Shown in pieces: positions 17,178 through 25,375 of a stretch of DNA of 64,000 nucleotides (its first letter is position 1; every line of letters starts with the position of its first letter). Position numbers and translations under genes: made by a program. The stretch is from Marinobacterium arenosum (GTDB lineage: Bacteria > Pseudomonadota > Gammaproteobacteria > Pseudomonadales > Balneatricaceae), in assembly GCF_019795155.1 (NCBI RefSeq), contig NZ_JAILYN010000010.1, positions 34,575 to 98,574 of the forward strand. The letters are read 5' to 3'. The notes beneath the pieces are model-generated. The model was not told the origin of the DNA, searched no databases, and saw nothing but the letters and a program-made list of their open reading frames with translations.

Positions 17178-18365
17178 TCAGCCTTCGATCGCCTTCTTGA
17201 TACGGCTCAGCGCGTCTTCCAGCACGTCCAGGCTGGTAGCGAAGGAGAGACGCATATTGCCCGGTGCGCCGAATGCCGAACCCGGCACCAGTGCAACGCC
17301 GGCTTCGTTCAACAGGAACTCGGCCAGGGCAATGTCGTCTTCGAAACGATCATCGTTGTCGATGATCTGTTGGAAGCTCGGAAAGGCGTAGAAGGTACCG
17401 TCCGCCGGAATGCAGGAGACCCCCTCGATGTTGTTCAGGGTTTCCACCACGTAGTCATGGCGCTGTTTGAACGCCTTGACCATCTCGACTACGCAGCCCT
17501 GATCGCCTTCCAGTGCGGCTTGGGCAGCGACCTGGGAGATCGAGGTCGGGTTGGAGGTGCTCTGCGACTGGATCTTCTTCATCGCGCCGATCAGCTTGGC
17601 CGGGCCCGCCGCGTAGCCGATACGCCAGCCGGTCATCGAGTAGGCCTTGGAAACACCGTTCAGCACGATGGTGCGCTCGTACAGTTCCGGGCAGGCGTTC
17701 AGGATGTTGCAGAACGGCTGCTCGGTGAACAGGATATGCTCGTACATGTCGTCAGTCGCCACCAGTACCTGCGGGTACTTCTTCAGAACTTCGCCCAAGG
17801 CTTTCAGCTCGTCCAGCGTGTAGGCGACGCCGGTCGGGTTGGACGGGCTGTTCAGTACCAGCAGACGGGTCTTGTCGGTGATCGCCGCTTCCAGCTGTTT
17901 CGGGCTGATCTTGAAGCGCTGCTCCTGGGTGGTGGTGATGATCACCGGCGTGGCGTCTGCGATCTTGACCATATCCGGGTAGGAGACCCAGTACGGCGCC
18001 GGCACGATCACTTCGTCGCCCTCGTTCAGCAACGCCAGGGACAGGTTGAAGAAGCTCTGTTTACCGCCGCAGGACACCAGGATCTGGTTGGCTTCGTAGC
18101 TCAGGCCGTTGTCGCGCTGCAGTTTGGCAATAATGGCTTTCTTCAGCGCCGGGGTACCGTCGACAGCTGTGTACTTGGTGAAACCATCGTTCAGTGCCTT
18201 GATTGCGGCGTCTTTAATATGACTGGGAGTGTCAAAATCCGGCTCGCCTGCGCCCAGGCCAATAATGTTCTTGCCTGCCGCGCGCAGTTCGGCTGCACGG
18301 TTGGTCACCGCCAGCGTTGGAGAAGGTTTGATGTTGTTGACGCGGTCTGAGAGTTGAACGTCCAA
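17178..18365 (-). CDS. Aspartate aminotransferase (class I, AatA/AspC type)
   Basis: A 395-residue PLP enzyme interconverting aspartate/2-oxoglutarate and oxaloacetate/glutamate, of the Thermus/rhizobial subgroup rather than the E. coli AspC subgroup. Motifs are NIIGLGAGEPDFDTP, YTAVDGTPALKKAI, NSPSNPTGVAY, the Schiff-base lysine in GVSKAYSMTGWRIGYAAGP, and the C-terminal MRLSFATS arginine. The frame runs 31 codons further upstream, but homologues begin at VQLSDRV. A TTG codon two residues before that has GAGGA at the right distance, so I start there. In pseudomonads this gene lies divergent from uvrB; here a TRAP/two-component block separates them. Confidence 0.9.
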   Translation of the reverse strand: MDVQLSDRVNNIKPSPTLAVTNRAAELRAAGKNIIGLGAGEPDFDTPSHIKDAAIKALNDGFTKYTAVDGTPALKKAIIAKLQRDNGLSYEANQILVSCGGKQSFFNLSLALLNEGDEVIVPAPYWVSYPDMVKIADATPVIITTTQEQRFKISPKQLEAAITDKTRLLVLNSPSNPTGVAYTLDELKALGEVLKKYPQVLVATDDMYEHILFTEQPFCNILNACPELYERTIVLNGVSKAYSMTGWRIGYAAGPAKLIGAMKKIQSQSTSNPTSISQVAAQAALEGDQGCVVEMVKAFKQRHDYVVETLNNIEGVSCIPADGTFYAFPSFQQIIDNDDRFEDDIALAEFLLNEAGVALVPGSAFGAPGNMRLSFATSLDVLEDALSRIKKAIEG

Positions 18366-18816
18366 GCCTATTTCCTCTTTATAGAGTACCCATGGTGAAA
18401 AATAATCAGCCGGATGCATTGGCGTTCGCTTGATAATTTTAGTGTTTGCTTGCCGCATCCGGGCGGTGCTGCGGGCTACACAGCCGATCTAGCATACAGT
18501 AAACGCATTTCGGCATGAATCCTTTCAGCGGCGATTTTTCCCGGTTTTCCACGCCTCGGAGCGATTCAGTCTGGTCTAAATCCCTAGGTAGAAATACGGA
18601 GTCGGATTGGGGGATTTCCACGATCGGCTACGTGGTTTTTGGCTCTGTTTGCGCACTATTTCGAATGGGGCGCTTCCGAGCCGTTCGTCATCATGTCAGT
18701 CCTGTCGGTATTGCTGTGCCGACCTGTTGCCGCCGCTTGCGCTGATTTAGCGAAGAGGCGGCCACCGGAGCGTGCCTGTGGGCACATTGGGCTGTTAACG
18801 AGAGGCGATAAAAATA
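18366..18816. other. Intergenic region upstream of the TRAP operon
   Basis: About 450 bases without a supported gene. The stretch 18575-18650 is rich in A/T and contains a CCTAGG palindrome and a run GGATTGGGGGATTTCC, and is the likely control region of the divergent aminotransferase and TRAP operons. A TGGC/TGC pair near 18638 has the wrong spacing for a sigma-54 promoter. No confident operator can be named. Confidence 0.4.
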
Positions 18817-19896
18817 ATGCTTAAACTCAAGTTCACCAAGAAACTGGTCGCGGCGGCGGCCTGCCTGGCGGCGATCGCGCTGCCGGCCCAGGCGGCTGAC
18901 AAGGTATACCGTCTGAAGATGGCCGAGACCTGGCCGTCCAACTTCCCGATCTTCGGCGATGCGCCGCGCAACATGGCGGCGATGGCCGAGAAGATGTCCA
19001 ACGGTCGGTTGAAGATCACCATCGACTCCAAGAACAAGCACAAGGCACCGCTGGGCATCTTCGATATGGTGCGCTCCGGTCAGTACGACATGGGCCACTC
19101 GGCGTCCTACTACTGGAAAGGAAAGGTGCCGAATACCCTCTACTTCACCACCATGCCGTTCGGCATGACCGCGCCGGAGCAGTACGGCTGGTTCTACAAC
19201 GGTGGCGGCATGGAGCTGATGGAGCAGGTGTACAGCCAGTACAACCTGCTCAGTTTCCCGGGCGGCAACACCGGTAACCAGATGGGCGGCTGGTTCCAGA
19301 AGGAGATCAACTCGCTGGAAGACCTGCAGGGCCTGAAGATGCGTATTCCGGGCTTTGCCGGTGAAGTGCTGGCCAAGCTGGGCGCCAAGCCGACCAACAT
19401 CCCGGCCGGCGAGCTGTACACCGCGCTGGAGCGTCGCACCATCGACGCGCTGGAGTGGGTCGGGCCGTCGCTGGACCTGCGTATGGGTTTCCACAAGATT
19501 GCGCCCTACTACTACACCGGCTGGCATGAGCCGGCTACCGAACTGCAGTTCCTGGTCAACCAGCGCAGCTGGAACAAGCTGCCGGAAGACCTGCAGGAGA
19601 TCCTGCGGGTGGCGATGCGCACCGCCGCCTATGACATGTATATCCAGTCCTACCATGCCTCCGCCGAGAACTGGCAGCGGATGAAGCAGGAGTTCCCGGA
19701 TATCCAGGTCAAGTCCTTCCCGGCCGAGGTGATCAGCGCGATGCGCAAGGCCAACGACGAGCTGCTGGCCGAGAAGGCGGCGCAAGATCCGCTGGCCAAG
19801 CAGATCATCGAATCCCAGACGGCTTACATGCAGAAAGCCCGCGTGTGGACCGACATCTCCGACAAGGCTTACCTGAACAGCCTGTCCGCTCAGTAA
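18817..19896 (+). CDS. dctP: TRAP transporter substrate-binding protein (DctP, TakP-like)
   Basis: A 359-residue periplasmic solute receptor for a tripartite ATP-independent transporter. The signal peptide is residues 1-26 (basic start, hydrophobic core, AQA cleavage). The mature part has the TakP/mannitol-chloroaromatic subgroup features MPFGMTAPEQYGWFYNGGG, MRIPGFAGEVLAKLGA with the carboxylate-binding arginine, and ALEWVGPSLDLRMGF followed by YYYTGWHEP. Characterised relatives bind 2-oxo acids or other monocarboxylates, so an organic acid is the most likely ligand. It is the first gene of the dctPQM operon. A Cache kinase/response regulator pair lies downstream and may control it. Confidence 0.9.
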   Translation: MLKLKFTKKLVAAAACLAAIALPAQAADKVYRLKMAETWPSNFPIFGDAPRNMAAMAEKMSNGRLKITIDSKNKHKAPLGIFDMVRSGQYDMGHSASYYWKGKVPNTLYFTTMPFGMTAPEQYGWFYNGGGMELMEQVYSQYNLLSFPGGNTGNQMGGWFQKEINSLEDLQGLKMRIPGFAGEVLAKLGAKPTNIPAGELYTALERRTIDALEWVGPSLDLRMGFHKIAPYYYTGWHEPATELQFLVNQRSWNKLPEDLQEILRVAMRTAAYDMYIQSYHASAENWQRMKQEFPDIQVKSFPAEVISAMRKANDELLAEKAAQDPLAKQIIESQTAYMQKARVWTDISDKAYLNSLSAQ

Positions 19897-19971
19897 GTCA
19901 TCGGCCCGGCGCCCTGTCCAGGGTGCCGGGCCCGTTCCCTTCCCTTTGACTGATGTTGCCGAGGAGCGCTG

Positions 19972-20508
19972 ATGTTTCTGCTGCGACTGGAGTCCGTCAT
20001 CAACCGGTTTTCCGACCTGTTGGGCAAGGTCTCCGCGATTCTGTTTGTGCTGATGCTGTTCAACGTCTTCTACGACGTGATCATGCGCTACCTGTTCAAC
20101 GACGTATCGATCGGCATGCAGGAGCTGGAATGGCACCTGTTTGCGGCGATGTTCATGCTCGGCGTGCCCTACACCTTGAAAGTGGGTGGCCATGTACGGG
20201 TCGACCTGATCTACGAACGACTGAGCGGTAATCAGAAGGCCTGGATCGACCTGGCCGGCACCCTGGGGTTGCTGCTGCCGTTCTGTCTGCTGGTGGGCTG
20301 GTACGGGGTCGGTTTTGCCCGCGAAGCGTTTGAACTGGGTGAAACCTCGGGTGATCCGGGCGGCCTGCCATACCGCTGGATCATCAAGGCGGTGATTCCG
20401 TTTGCCTTCTTCTCGATGGCGATCAGCGGCGTCGGTTTGCTGCTGCGCTCGATCAACACCCTGCGGGGCCACCACCCGGTGGCACACTACCAGCCGCCGT
20501 CGCATTGA
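19972..20508 (+). CDS. dctQ: TRAP transporter small membrane subunit (DctQ)
   Basis: A 178-residue small permease subunit with four predicted helices: about residues 18-40, 52-70, 92-112 and 136-155. The family pattern DVIMRYLFNDVSIGMQELEWHLFAAMFMLGVPYTLKVGGHVRVD is present. It pairs with the large subunit to form the sodium-driven membrane unit that takes solute from the DctP receptor. It lies 75 bases after dctP and ends 10 bases before the large subunit, with GGAG ahead of its start, so it is part of one operon. Confidence 0.9.
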   Translation: MFLLRLESVINRFSDLLGKVSAILFVLMLFNVFYDVIMRYLFNDVSIGMQELEWHLFAAMFMLGVPYTLKVGGHVRVDLIYERLSGNQKAWIDLAGTLGLLLPFCLLVGWYGVGFAREAFELGETSGDPGGLPYRWIIKAVIPFAFFSMAISGVGLLLRSINTLRGHHPVAHYQPPSH

Positions 20509-20518
20509 GGAGTCTTCG

Positions 20519-21808
20519 ATGATCGGTATTGTAATGTTTTTCGTGGCCCTGGTGATGTTGCTGGCCGGCTTCCCGGTGGCCTTTACCTTCGGCGGCGTGG
20601 CGCTGCTGTTCGGCGTGTTTGCCGAAGGACCGGATATGTTCGCCTTCATGCCGTTCCGCATTCAGTCGATCATGGAGAATACGGTGCTGATGGCGGTACC
20701 GCTGTTTATCTTCATGGGCATTGTATTGCAGAAGACCCGGCTGGCCGAGCAGCTGCTGGAATCGATGGGCAAGCTGTTCGGCGGCGTGCGTGGCGGTCTG
20801 GCGATCTCCACCGTGCTGGTCGGTGCACTGCTGGCGGCGTCGACCGGGGTGGTCGGTGCCTCGGTGGTGGCGATGGGGTTGATCTCGCTGCCGGTGATGC
20901 TGAAGTACAACTACGACAAGTCGCTGGCCTGCGGCACCATCTGTGCCTCCGGCACGCTGGGCCAGATCATCCCGCCGTCGATCATCCTGATCATCCTCGG
21001 TGACGTGCTGGGAATTCCGGTCGGCGACCTGTTCAAGGCGGCGGTCGGGCCGGGCTTCGTGCTGATCGGTGTCTATGTGCTCTATATCCTGATCTACACC
21101 TGGCTGAAGCCCGAGGCGGCGCCGTCCATCCCGATGGATGCGGACGTCAACAGCAAGCGCGAGCAGTACGGCAAGGCGCTGAAGGCAATCGTTCCGCCGC
21201 TGGCGCTGATCCTGGTGGTGTTGGGCTCGATCTTTGCCGGTGTCGCCACACCGACCGAATCCTCCGCGTTGGGCGGCGCCGGAGCGCTGCTGCTGGCACT
21301 GCTCTACCGCCAGTTCAGCTGGAAGATGGTACTGGATTCAGCGACCGAGACGGTCAAGGTGACGGCGATGGTGTTTGCCATCCTGCTGGGCGCCACCGCG
21401 TTTTCAATGGCATTTACCTATACCGGCGGCGACTACATCGTCGAAGAGGTGTTGTCCGACCTGCCGGGCGGCCAGATGGGCTTCCTGTTGCTGTCGATGC
21501 TGGCGATCCTGGTGTTGGGCTTCTTTATCGACTTCGTCGAGATCAGCTTCATCATCGTGCCGATCCTGGCGCCGGTGGCCGATGCGCTCGGTATCGCGCC
21601 GCTCTGGTTCGCGATTCTGATCGCCATGAACCTGCAGACCAGCTTCCTGACCCCGCCGTTCGGCTTCGCGCTGTTCTACCTAAAGGGGGTGGCGCCGCCG
21701 CAGGTGCGCACGGTCGATATCTACCGCGGGGTGATGCCGTTCATCCTGATGCAGGTGGCGATCGTGGTGTCGATCCTGCTGTTCCCGGACTTCTACGGAC
21801 TCAGCTGA
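20519..21808 (+). CDS. dctM: TRAP transporter large permease (DctM)
   Basis: A 429-residue membrane protein with about 12 helices and two helical hairpins, the sodium-coupled transport subunit of the TRAP system. Signature blocks are VPLFIFMGIVLQKT, SGTLGQIIPPSIILIILGDVLG, VATPTESSALGG, FIDFVEISFIIVPILAPVADALGI and MNLQTSFLTPPFGFALFYLKG. The start is the ATG after GAGGAGTCTTCG; a longer frame only overlaps dctQ. It completes the dctPQM operon, and hairpins follow the stop. Confidence 0.92.
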   Translation: MIGIVMFFVALVMLLAGFPVAFTFGGVALLFGVFAEGPDMFAFMPFRIQSIMENTVLMAVPLFIFMGIVLQKTRLAEQLLESMGKLFGGVRGGLAISTVLVGALLAASTGVVGASVVAMGLISLPVMLKYNYDKSLACGTICASGTLGQIIPPSIILIILGDVLGIPVGDLFKAAVGPGFVLIGVYVLYILIYTWLKPEAAPSIPMDADVNSKREQYGKALKAIVPPLALILVVLGSIFAGVATPTESSALGGAGALLLALLYRQFSWKMVLDSATETVKVTAMVFAILLGATAFSMAFTYTGGDYIVEEVLSDLPGGQMGFLLLSMLAILVLGFFIDFVEISFIIVPILAPVADALGIAPLWFAILIAMNLQTSFLTPPFGFALFYLKGVAPPQVRTVDIYRGVMPFILMQVAIVVSILLFPDFYGLS

Positions 21809-22218
21809 GGACGACACTCGAAAGGGCATGGGGGCGAGAGCCCCCGGCAGGCGGTCGCCGATCAGGCTGGCGCTCGCCATCGGAAGCCGGCAAAGCGGCA
21901 GCCATGCCGGCCTACCCAACTCCTTCCATCATCAATCTGGTGAAACCCTGCCTTCAAAGGCGGGGTTCTTTTTTTCAAAGCAAACAGTTAACCGTTTGGA
22001 GCTGTCAGTGCTCCCGTAGGCCGAGATTTTGGCTGGCTGCGATTCTCGGGCCTGCTCTGCAATGCTCATCACATTTTGTGGGCGTCCCGTCCGGGTGGCC
22101 CGGCACCCTGGCAGCAATTGCTCACTCGCGTTAGGTTGGGATGAAGGACGAATCCCGACATTCGTATCGGTCGAAGCCTTGCTAAACACTAACGCTTGAA
22201 GAGGTCGCTGATGAGAAA
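21809..22218. other. Intergenic region with terminators and a REP-like hairpin
   Basis: No gene is supported. A GGGGGC-GAGA-GCCCCC hairpin lies at 21830-21845 after dctM. A strong plus-strand terminator is formed by AACCCTGCCT (21945-21954) and AGGCGGGGTT (21959-21968) followed by a T run. Further on, GTTGGGAT (22135-22142) and ATCCCGAC (22152-22159) around GAAGGACGA make a short REP-like hairpin next to the 3' end of the minus-strand Ap4A gene. Confidence 0.55.
21945..21977 (+). terminator. Intrinsic terminator of the TRAP operon
   Basis: A ten-pair stem (one G-U pair) with loop TCAA, followed by C and seven T residues. It is the best-formed terminator after dctM. Confidence 0.8.
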
Positions 22219-23091
22219 TCAGGCCAGCGCGGTCAATACCTTCATCAACCCGGCCTGTTTCAACAGCGTGGCCTGCTCGTCATTCTTGACCAGCAAAGCG
22301 CCGACATAGCCCAGCGCATTAACCGAGATCCCTTGGTAGGCCTCGGCGCAACGCGGCACCATCAGCATCCATTCGCGGCTCAGCAACAGGTTGTAGGGCG
22401 GCATGGCACCGTCGCTGCCGGGCTGCAGTGCCAACCGGTCGCACAGCTGCCGGTAGTCTGACAGCAGTCGGTCGGCGGCCGTGGCCGGATCGTCGAACAG
22501 CTGCTCCGGCAACGCCAGCGCGCCGTGGCAAAAGGGTAGGGCGGTTAGCCGTTGCGGTTCAGGGCTGTCCAATTGATTGAGCTGCGGCGAGAACGGCAGT
22601 GGTCGGTCGGCAAGCATCGGTAGCGGGATCAGCTGCAGGTGCTTGTGCGGCTGGCTAGCGCCGGCCAAAGGGCCGCCGTTAAAGAACATCAGCGCATCAC
22701 CCTGCTGCAGGCAGAGTGCCACCGCCTGGAAGTCGGCGCGGTTGAGCGGCGCCAGCTGGGATTCATACTCGCGGGTGACCAGCAGCAGATGTTGCTCCAA
22801 TACATAGAATTTGTTCAGCAGGCAGAGGTGGTCCGGGCCGAGTTCACTGACCAGCAGCGCCGGCTCATGGGGCTTGAACGGATTCCGTCGGGTGTCACCG
22901 GCCTGTTTCAGCCGATTGTGCGCCTGCTCCTTGTGGCGCAGGCTGTCGAGGGTGCGTAGCAGGAACCGGCAGCCGCCGTCCCGCAACTGCTCGCAGCGGG
23001 TCTCGATCGGTAGCAAGGCACCGCTGGCCAGCGCCTGCCGGCTGCGCTCACGGGCCTGCTGCCAGATATTGTCGGTCATCTTGTCATCCAT
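22219..23091 (-). CDS. Ap4A phosphorylase / ATP adenylyltransferase
   Basis: A 290-residue protein of the APA1/APA2 type, which phosphorolyses diadenosine tetraphosphate to ADP and ATP and so controls this stress alarmone. The N-terminal domain has PFKPHEPALLVSELGPDHLCLLNKF, a substrate-binding block. The HIT-like catalytic motif is ASQPHKHLQLIPL (HxHxQ). The C-terminal domain has PPYNLLLSREWMLMVPR. Length is normal for bacterial members. A second in-frame ATG four codons on (23079) is possible. It sits alone on the minus strand between the TRAP operon and the Cache kinase, with no obvious link to either. Confidence 0.88.
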   Translation of the reverse strand: MDDKMTDNIWQQARERSRQALASGALLPIETRCEQLRDGGCRFLLRTLDSLRHKEQAHNRLKQAGDTRRNPFKPHEPALLVSELGPDHLCLLNKFYVLEQHLLLVTREYESQLAPLNRADFQAVALCLQQGDALMFFNGGPLAGASQPHKHLQLIPLPMLADRPLPFSPQLNQLDSPEPQRLTALPFCHGALALPEQLFDDPATAADRLLSDYRQLCDRLALQPGSDGAMPPYNLLLSREWMLMVPRCAEAYQGISVNALGYVGALLVKNDEQATLLKQAGLMKVLTALA

Positions 23092-23198
23092 TGCGTCAAT
23101 GCTGATTAGCGGGCCATATCCGTATTACTACGCAGATCGCCCTATCGGCCGGGCTTATTGGGTATTATTGAACAGATCATAATAATAGCGTTGAATCC

Positions 23199-24596
23199 AT
23201 GTGGCCCAACCAGACACTGTCCCTGAAAACCAAGATCCTGCTGCTGGCGATCCTGCCGCTGATCCTGGTGACCGCGGTAAACACCCTGATCAGCCAGAAG
23301 CAGGCGCAACTGCTGTCCGAGCAGGAGATCCGCACCTTCGAAGAGAACCTGCTGGCCTCCAAGCGGAATGAGCTGCAGAACTATGTCTCGCTGGCGATGA
23401 CCTCGATCGCCCACCTGGTGGCCGAGGCCGACCCGCACGACCGCTACGCCCAGCAGGAAATCAAGCGGGTGCTGGACGGCCTGACCTACGGCGAGGACGG
23501 CTATTTCTTCGTCTACGATCGCAACGGCGTCAACCTGGTCCACCCCAAGCAACCGGAGCTGGTCGGCAAGAACCTGTACGACATGCAGGACCGCAACGGC
23601 GACTATGTGATCCGCAATCTGCTGCGGCTGGCCAGCGAGGGCGGCGGTTTTCACCGTTACCTGTGGCGCAAGCCCTCCAAGCATGATCTGGAGGACAAGC
23701 TGAGCTACGTGGTGCAGATCCCGAAGCTGAACTGGATGATGGGCACCGGGCTCTATATCGATGATATCGCCAGCGAAGTGGCGGCGATCCGCAATGATGT
23801 CCGGCGCAATATCCGTAATACCTTCTTCACTGTGCTGGCAATCGTGTCGGGCGCGGTGCTGCTGGTGGTGATGATCGGTATCGCCATCAACGTGCATGCC
23901 AGCCAGTTGGCCGACGCCCGCTTGCGCGAGCTGGCGCAGAAGTATGTCCAGTTCCAGGTGGCCCAGCGGCGTCGCTTCGCCCGTGAACTGCACGACGGCA
24001 TCAACCAGCTGATGGTGTCGGTCAAGTTCCGCATCGAGCTGGCACTGGAAAAGTTCGGCAGGCAGGATCAGAGTGCGGTGGCGGATCTGGACAAGGGGCG
24101 TGAGGTGTTGAATCGGGCGATCCAGGAAGTGCGCCAGATCTCCCACGACCTGCGTCCCAGCATGCTGGATGATCTGGGGTTGGAGGCCGCCCTGCAGGGC
24201 ATGGCGGAGGACTTCGCCGAACGCACCGGCATTCAGGTCAGCCAGCGGCTAAGGCTGCCGCCCGAGCGTTTGCCGGACGATATCGAGATTACCCTGTACC
24301 GGCTGGCCCAGGAGGCGTTGACCAACGTGGAACGCCATGCCGAGGCCGACCGGGTGCGGATCGGTATCTGGCCACAGGACGGGCTGATCTGGCTGGAGGT
24401 CGAGGATGACGGTCGGGGCTTTTCCGCCCCGGGGCATGACGGGCCGCAGGGGATCGGCCTGATCAATATGCGGGAGCGAACCGAACTGCTCAGTGGCAGC
24501 TTCGAGCTGGTCAGCAAGCCTGGCCAGGGTACCCTGGTCCGGGCCGGCTTTGCCTGGATGGCGGACGCGGCGAAACATAACAGGAGGCGGGTCTGA
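23199..24596 (+). CDS. Cache-domain sensor histidine kinase, NarX/DesK-type
   Basis: A 465-residue membrane kinase. Helix 1 is at about residues 10-32; a periplasmic single Cache domain at about 35-195 (GEDGYFFVYDRNGVNLVHPKQPELVGKNL, then LNWMMGTGLYIDDI); helix 2 at about 207-228. A HisKA_3 dimerisation domain follows with H265 in RRRFARELHDGINQ, then an HATPase domain (EALTNVERHAEADR, VEDDGRGFS, GIGLINMRERTELLSG). Such Cache sensors often bind small carboxylates. The response regulator gene begins two bases after the stop. The nearby TRAP operon for organic acids is the obvious candidate target, which is inference. Confidence 0.92.
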   Translation: MWPNQTLSLKTKILLLAILPLILVTAVNTLISQKQAQLLSEQEIRTFEENLLASKRNELQNYVSLAMTSIAHLVAEADPHDRYAQQEIKRVLDGLTYGEDGYFFVYDRNGVNLVHPKQPELVGKNLYDMQDRNGDYVIRNLLRLASEGGGFHRYLWRKPSKHDLEDKLSYVVQIPKLNWMMGTGLYIDDIASEVAAIRNDVRRNIRNTFFTVLAIVSGAVLLVVMIGIAINVHASQLADARLRELAQKYVQFQVAQRRRFARELHDGINQLMVSVKFRIELALEKFGRQDQSAVADLDKGREVLNRAIQEVRQISHDLRPSMLDDLGLEAALQGMAEDFAERTGIQVSQRLRLPPERLPDDIEITLYRLAQEALTNVERHAEADRVRIGIWPQDGLIWLEVEDDGRGFSAPGHDGPQGIGLINMRERTELLSGSFELVSKPGQGTLVRAGFAWMADAAKHNRRRV

Positions 24597-24598
24597 CG

Positions 24599-25252
24599 AT
24601 GACGGAAACCAAGGTGATCCGGGTATTGCTGGTGGATGACCACCCGTTGGTGCTGGAGGGGATCAACGCCCGGCTGGAGAGTGAAGAAGGCATCGGCGTG
24701 GTGGGCTGTGCCGGCAACGGTCAGGAGGCGCTGGAGGCGGCCAAACGGTTGCAGCCGGATGTGGTGCTGATGGATATCTCGATGCCGGTGATGAACGGGC
24801 TGGAGGCGGCGCAGCGGTTTCACACCGATTACCCGCAGATCCGGGTGTTGATTCTCAGCATGCACGACAAGCGCGAGTATATCGTCAAGATGATCCAGAG
24901 TGGCGCCGCCGGTTACGTGTTGAAGGATGTCTCCTCCGGCGAGCTGATCAACGCCATCAGAACGGTGCACAACGGCGGCACCTACTTCAGCGCCAGCGCC
25001 TCGCAATCGCTGTTCAGCAGTTTTGATCAACCGCCGGCGGAAACCGTCTCCGAGGACAAGCTCACCCAGCGCGAACAGACGGTATTGAAGTTGCTGGCTG
25101 AGGGCAGCAGCAACAAGGAGATCGCCCGAACGCTGGATATCTCGGTACGCACCGTGGAAACCCACCGCCAGAATATCAAGCAGAAGCTGAACATCCAGAC
25201 CGCCGCCGGGCTGACCAAATACGCTATCGAGCACCGGTTGGTGGAACTTTGA
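24599..25252 (+). CDS. NarL/LuxR-type response regulator
   Basis: A 217-residue regulator. The receiver domain (1-120) has acidic residues VDDHP, phosphoacceptor D59 (VVLMDISMP) and the Lys of VLKD. The C-terminal LuxR/GerE helix-turn-helix (about 150-215) has LTQREQTVLKLLAEGSSNKEIARTLDISVRTVETHRQNIKQKL. It is the partner of the Cache kinase upstream, with only a two-base gap, and the pair is surely co-transcribed. It presumably binds the control region upstream of the TRAP operon or other organic acid genes. Confidence 0.92.
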   Translation: MTETKVIRVLLVDDHPLVLEGINARLESEEGIGVVGCAGNGQEALEAAKRLQPDVVLMDISMPVMNGLEAAQRFHTDYPQIRVLILSMHDKREYIVKMIQSGAAGYVLKDVSSGELINAIRTVHNGGTYFSASASQSLFSSFDQPPAETVSEDKLTQREQTVLKLLAEGSSNKEIARTLDISVRTVETHRQNIKQKLNIQTAAGLTKYAIEHRLVEL

Positions 25253-25337
25253 TTTTTTAATCCTCTGCCGGCGAAACTTAACGCTGCTCAGGCTCTCGCG
25301 GGGTGCGGATCGGGGCAGGCGCCTCGCAGCGGTATTT

Positions 25338-25346
25338 TGCTATAAT
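25338..25346 (+). promoter_or_regulatory. Extended -10 promoter of uvrB
   Basis: TGCTATAAT matches the extended -10 consensus exactly and lies 30 bases before the uvrB start. No good -35 is present, as is usual with an extended -10. No SOS box was recognised. Confidence 0.6.
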
Positions 25347-25375
25347 CGCCTGCTTGGTTCAGCGTGGGTGAGGGT

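Noticed and set aside
18630..18660. A sigma-54-like TGGC/TGC pair upstream of the TRAP operon
   Set aside because: The GG and GC doublets are eight bases apart instead of ten, and the flanking bases do not fit. No sigma-54 activator gene is adjacent; the nearby regulator is of the NarL type.
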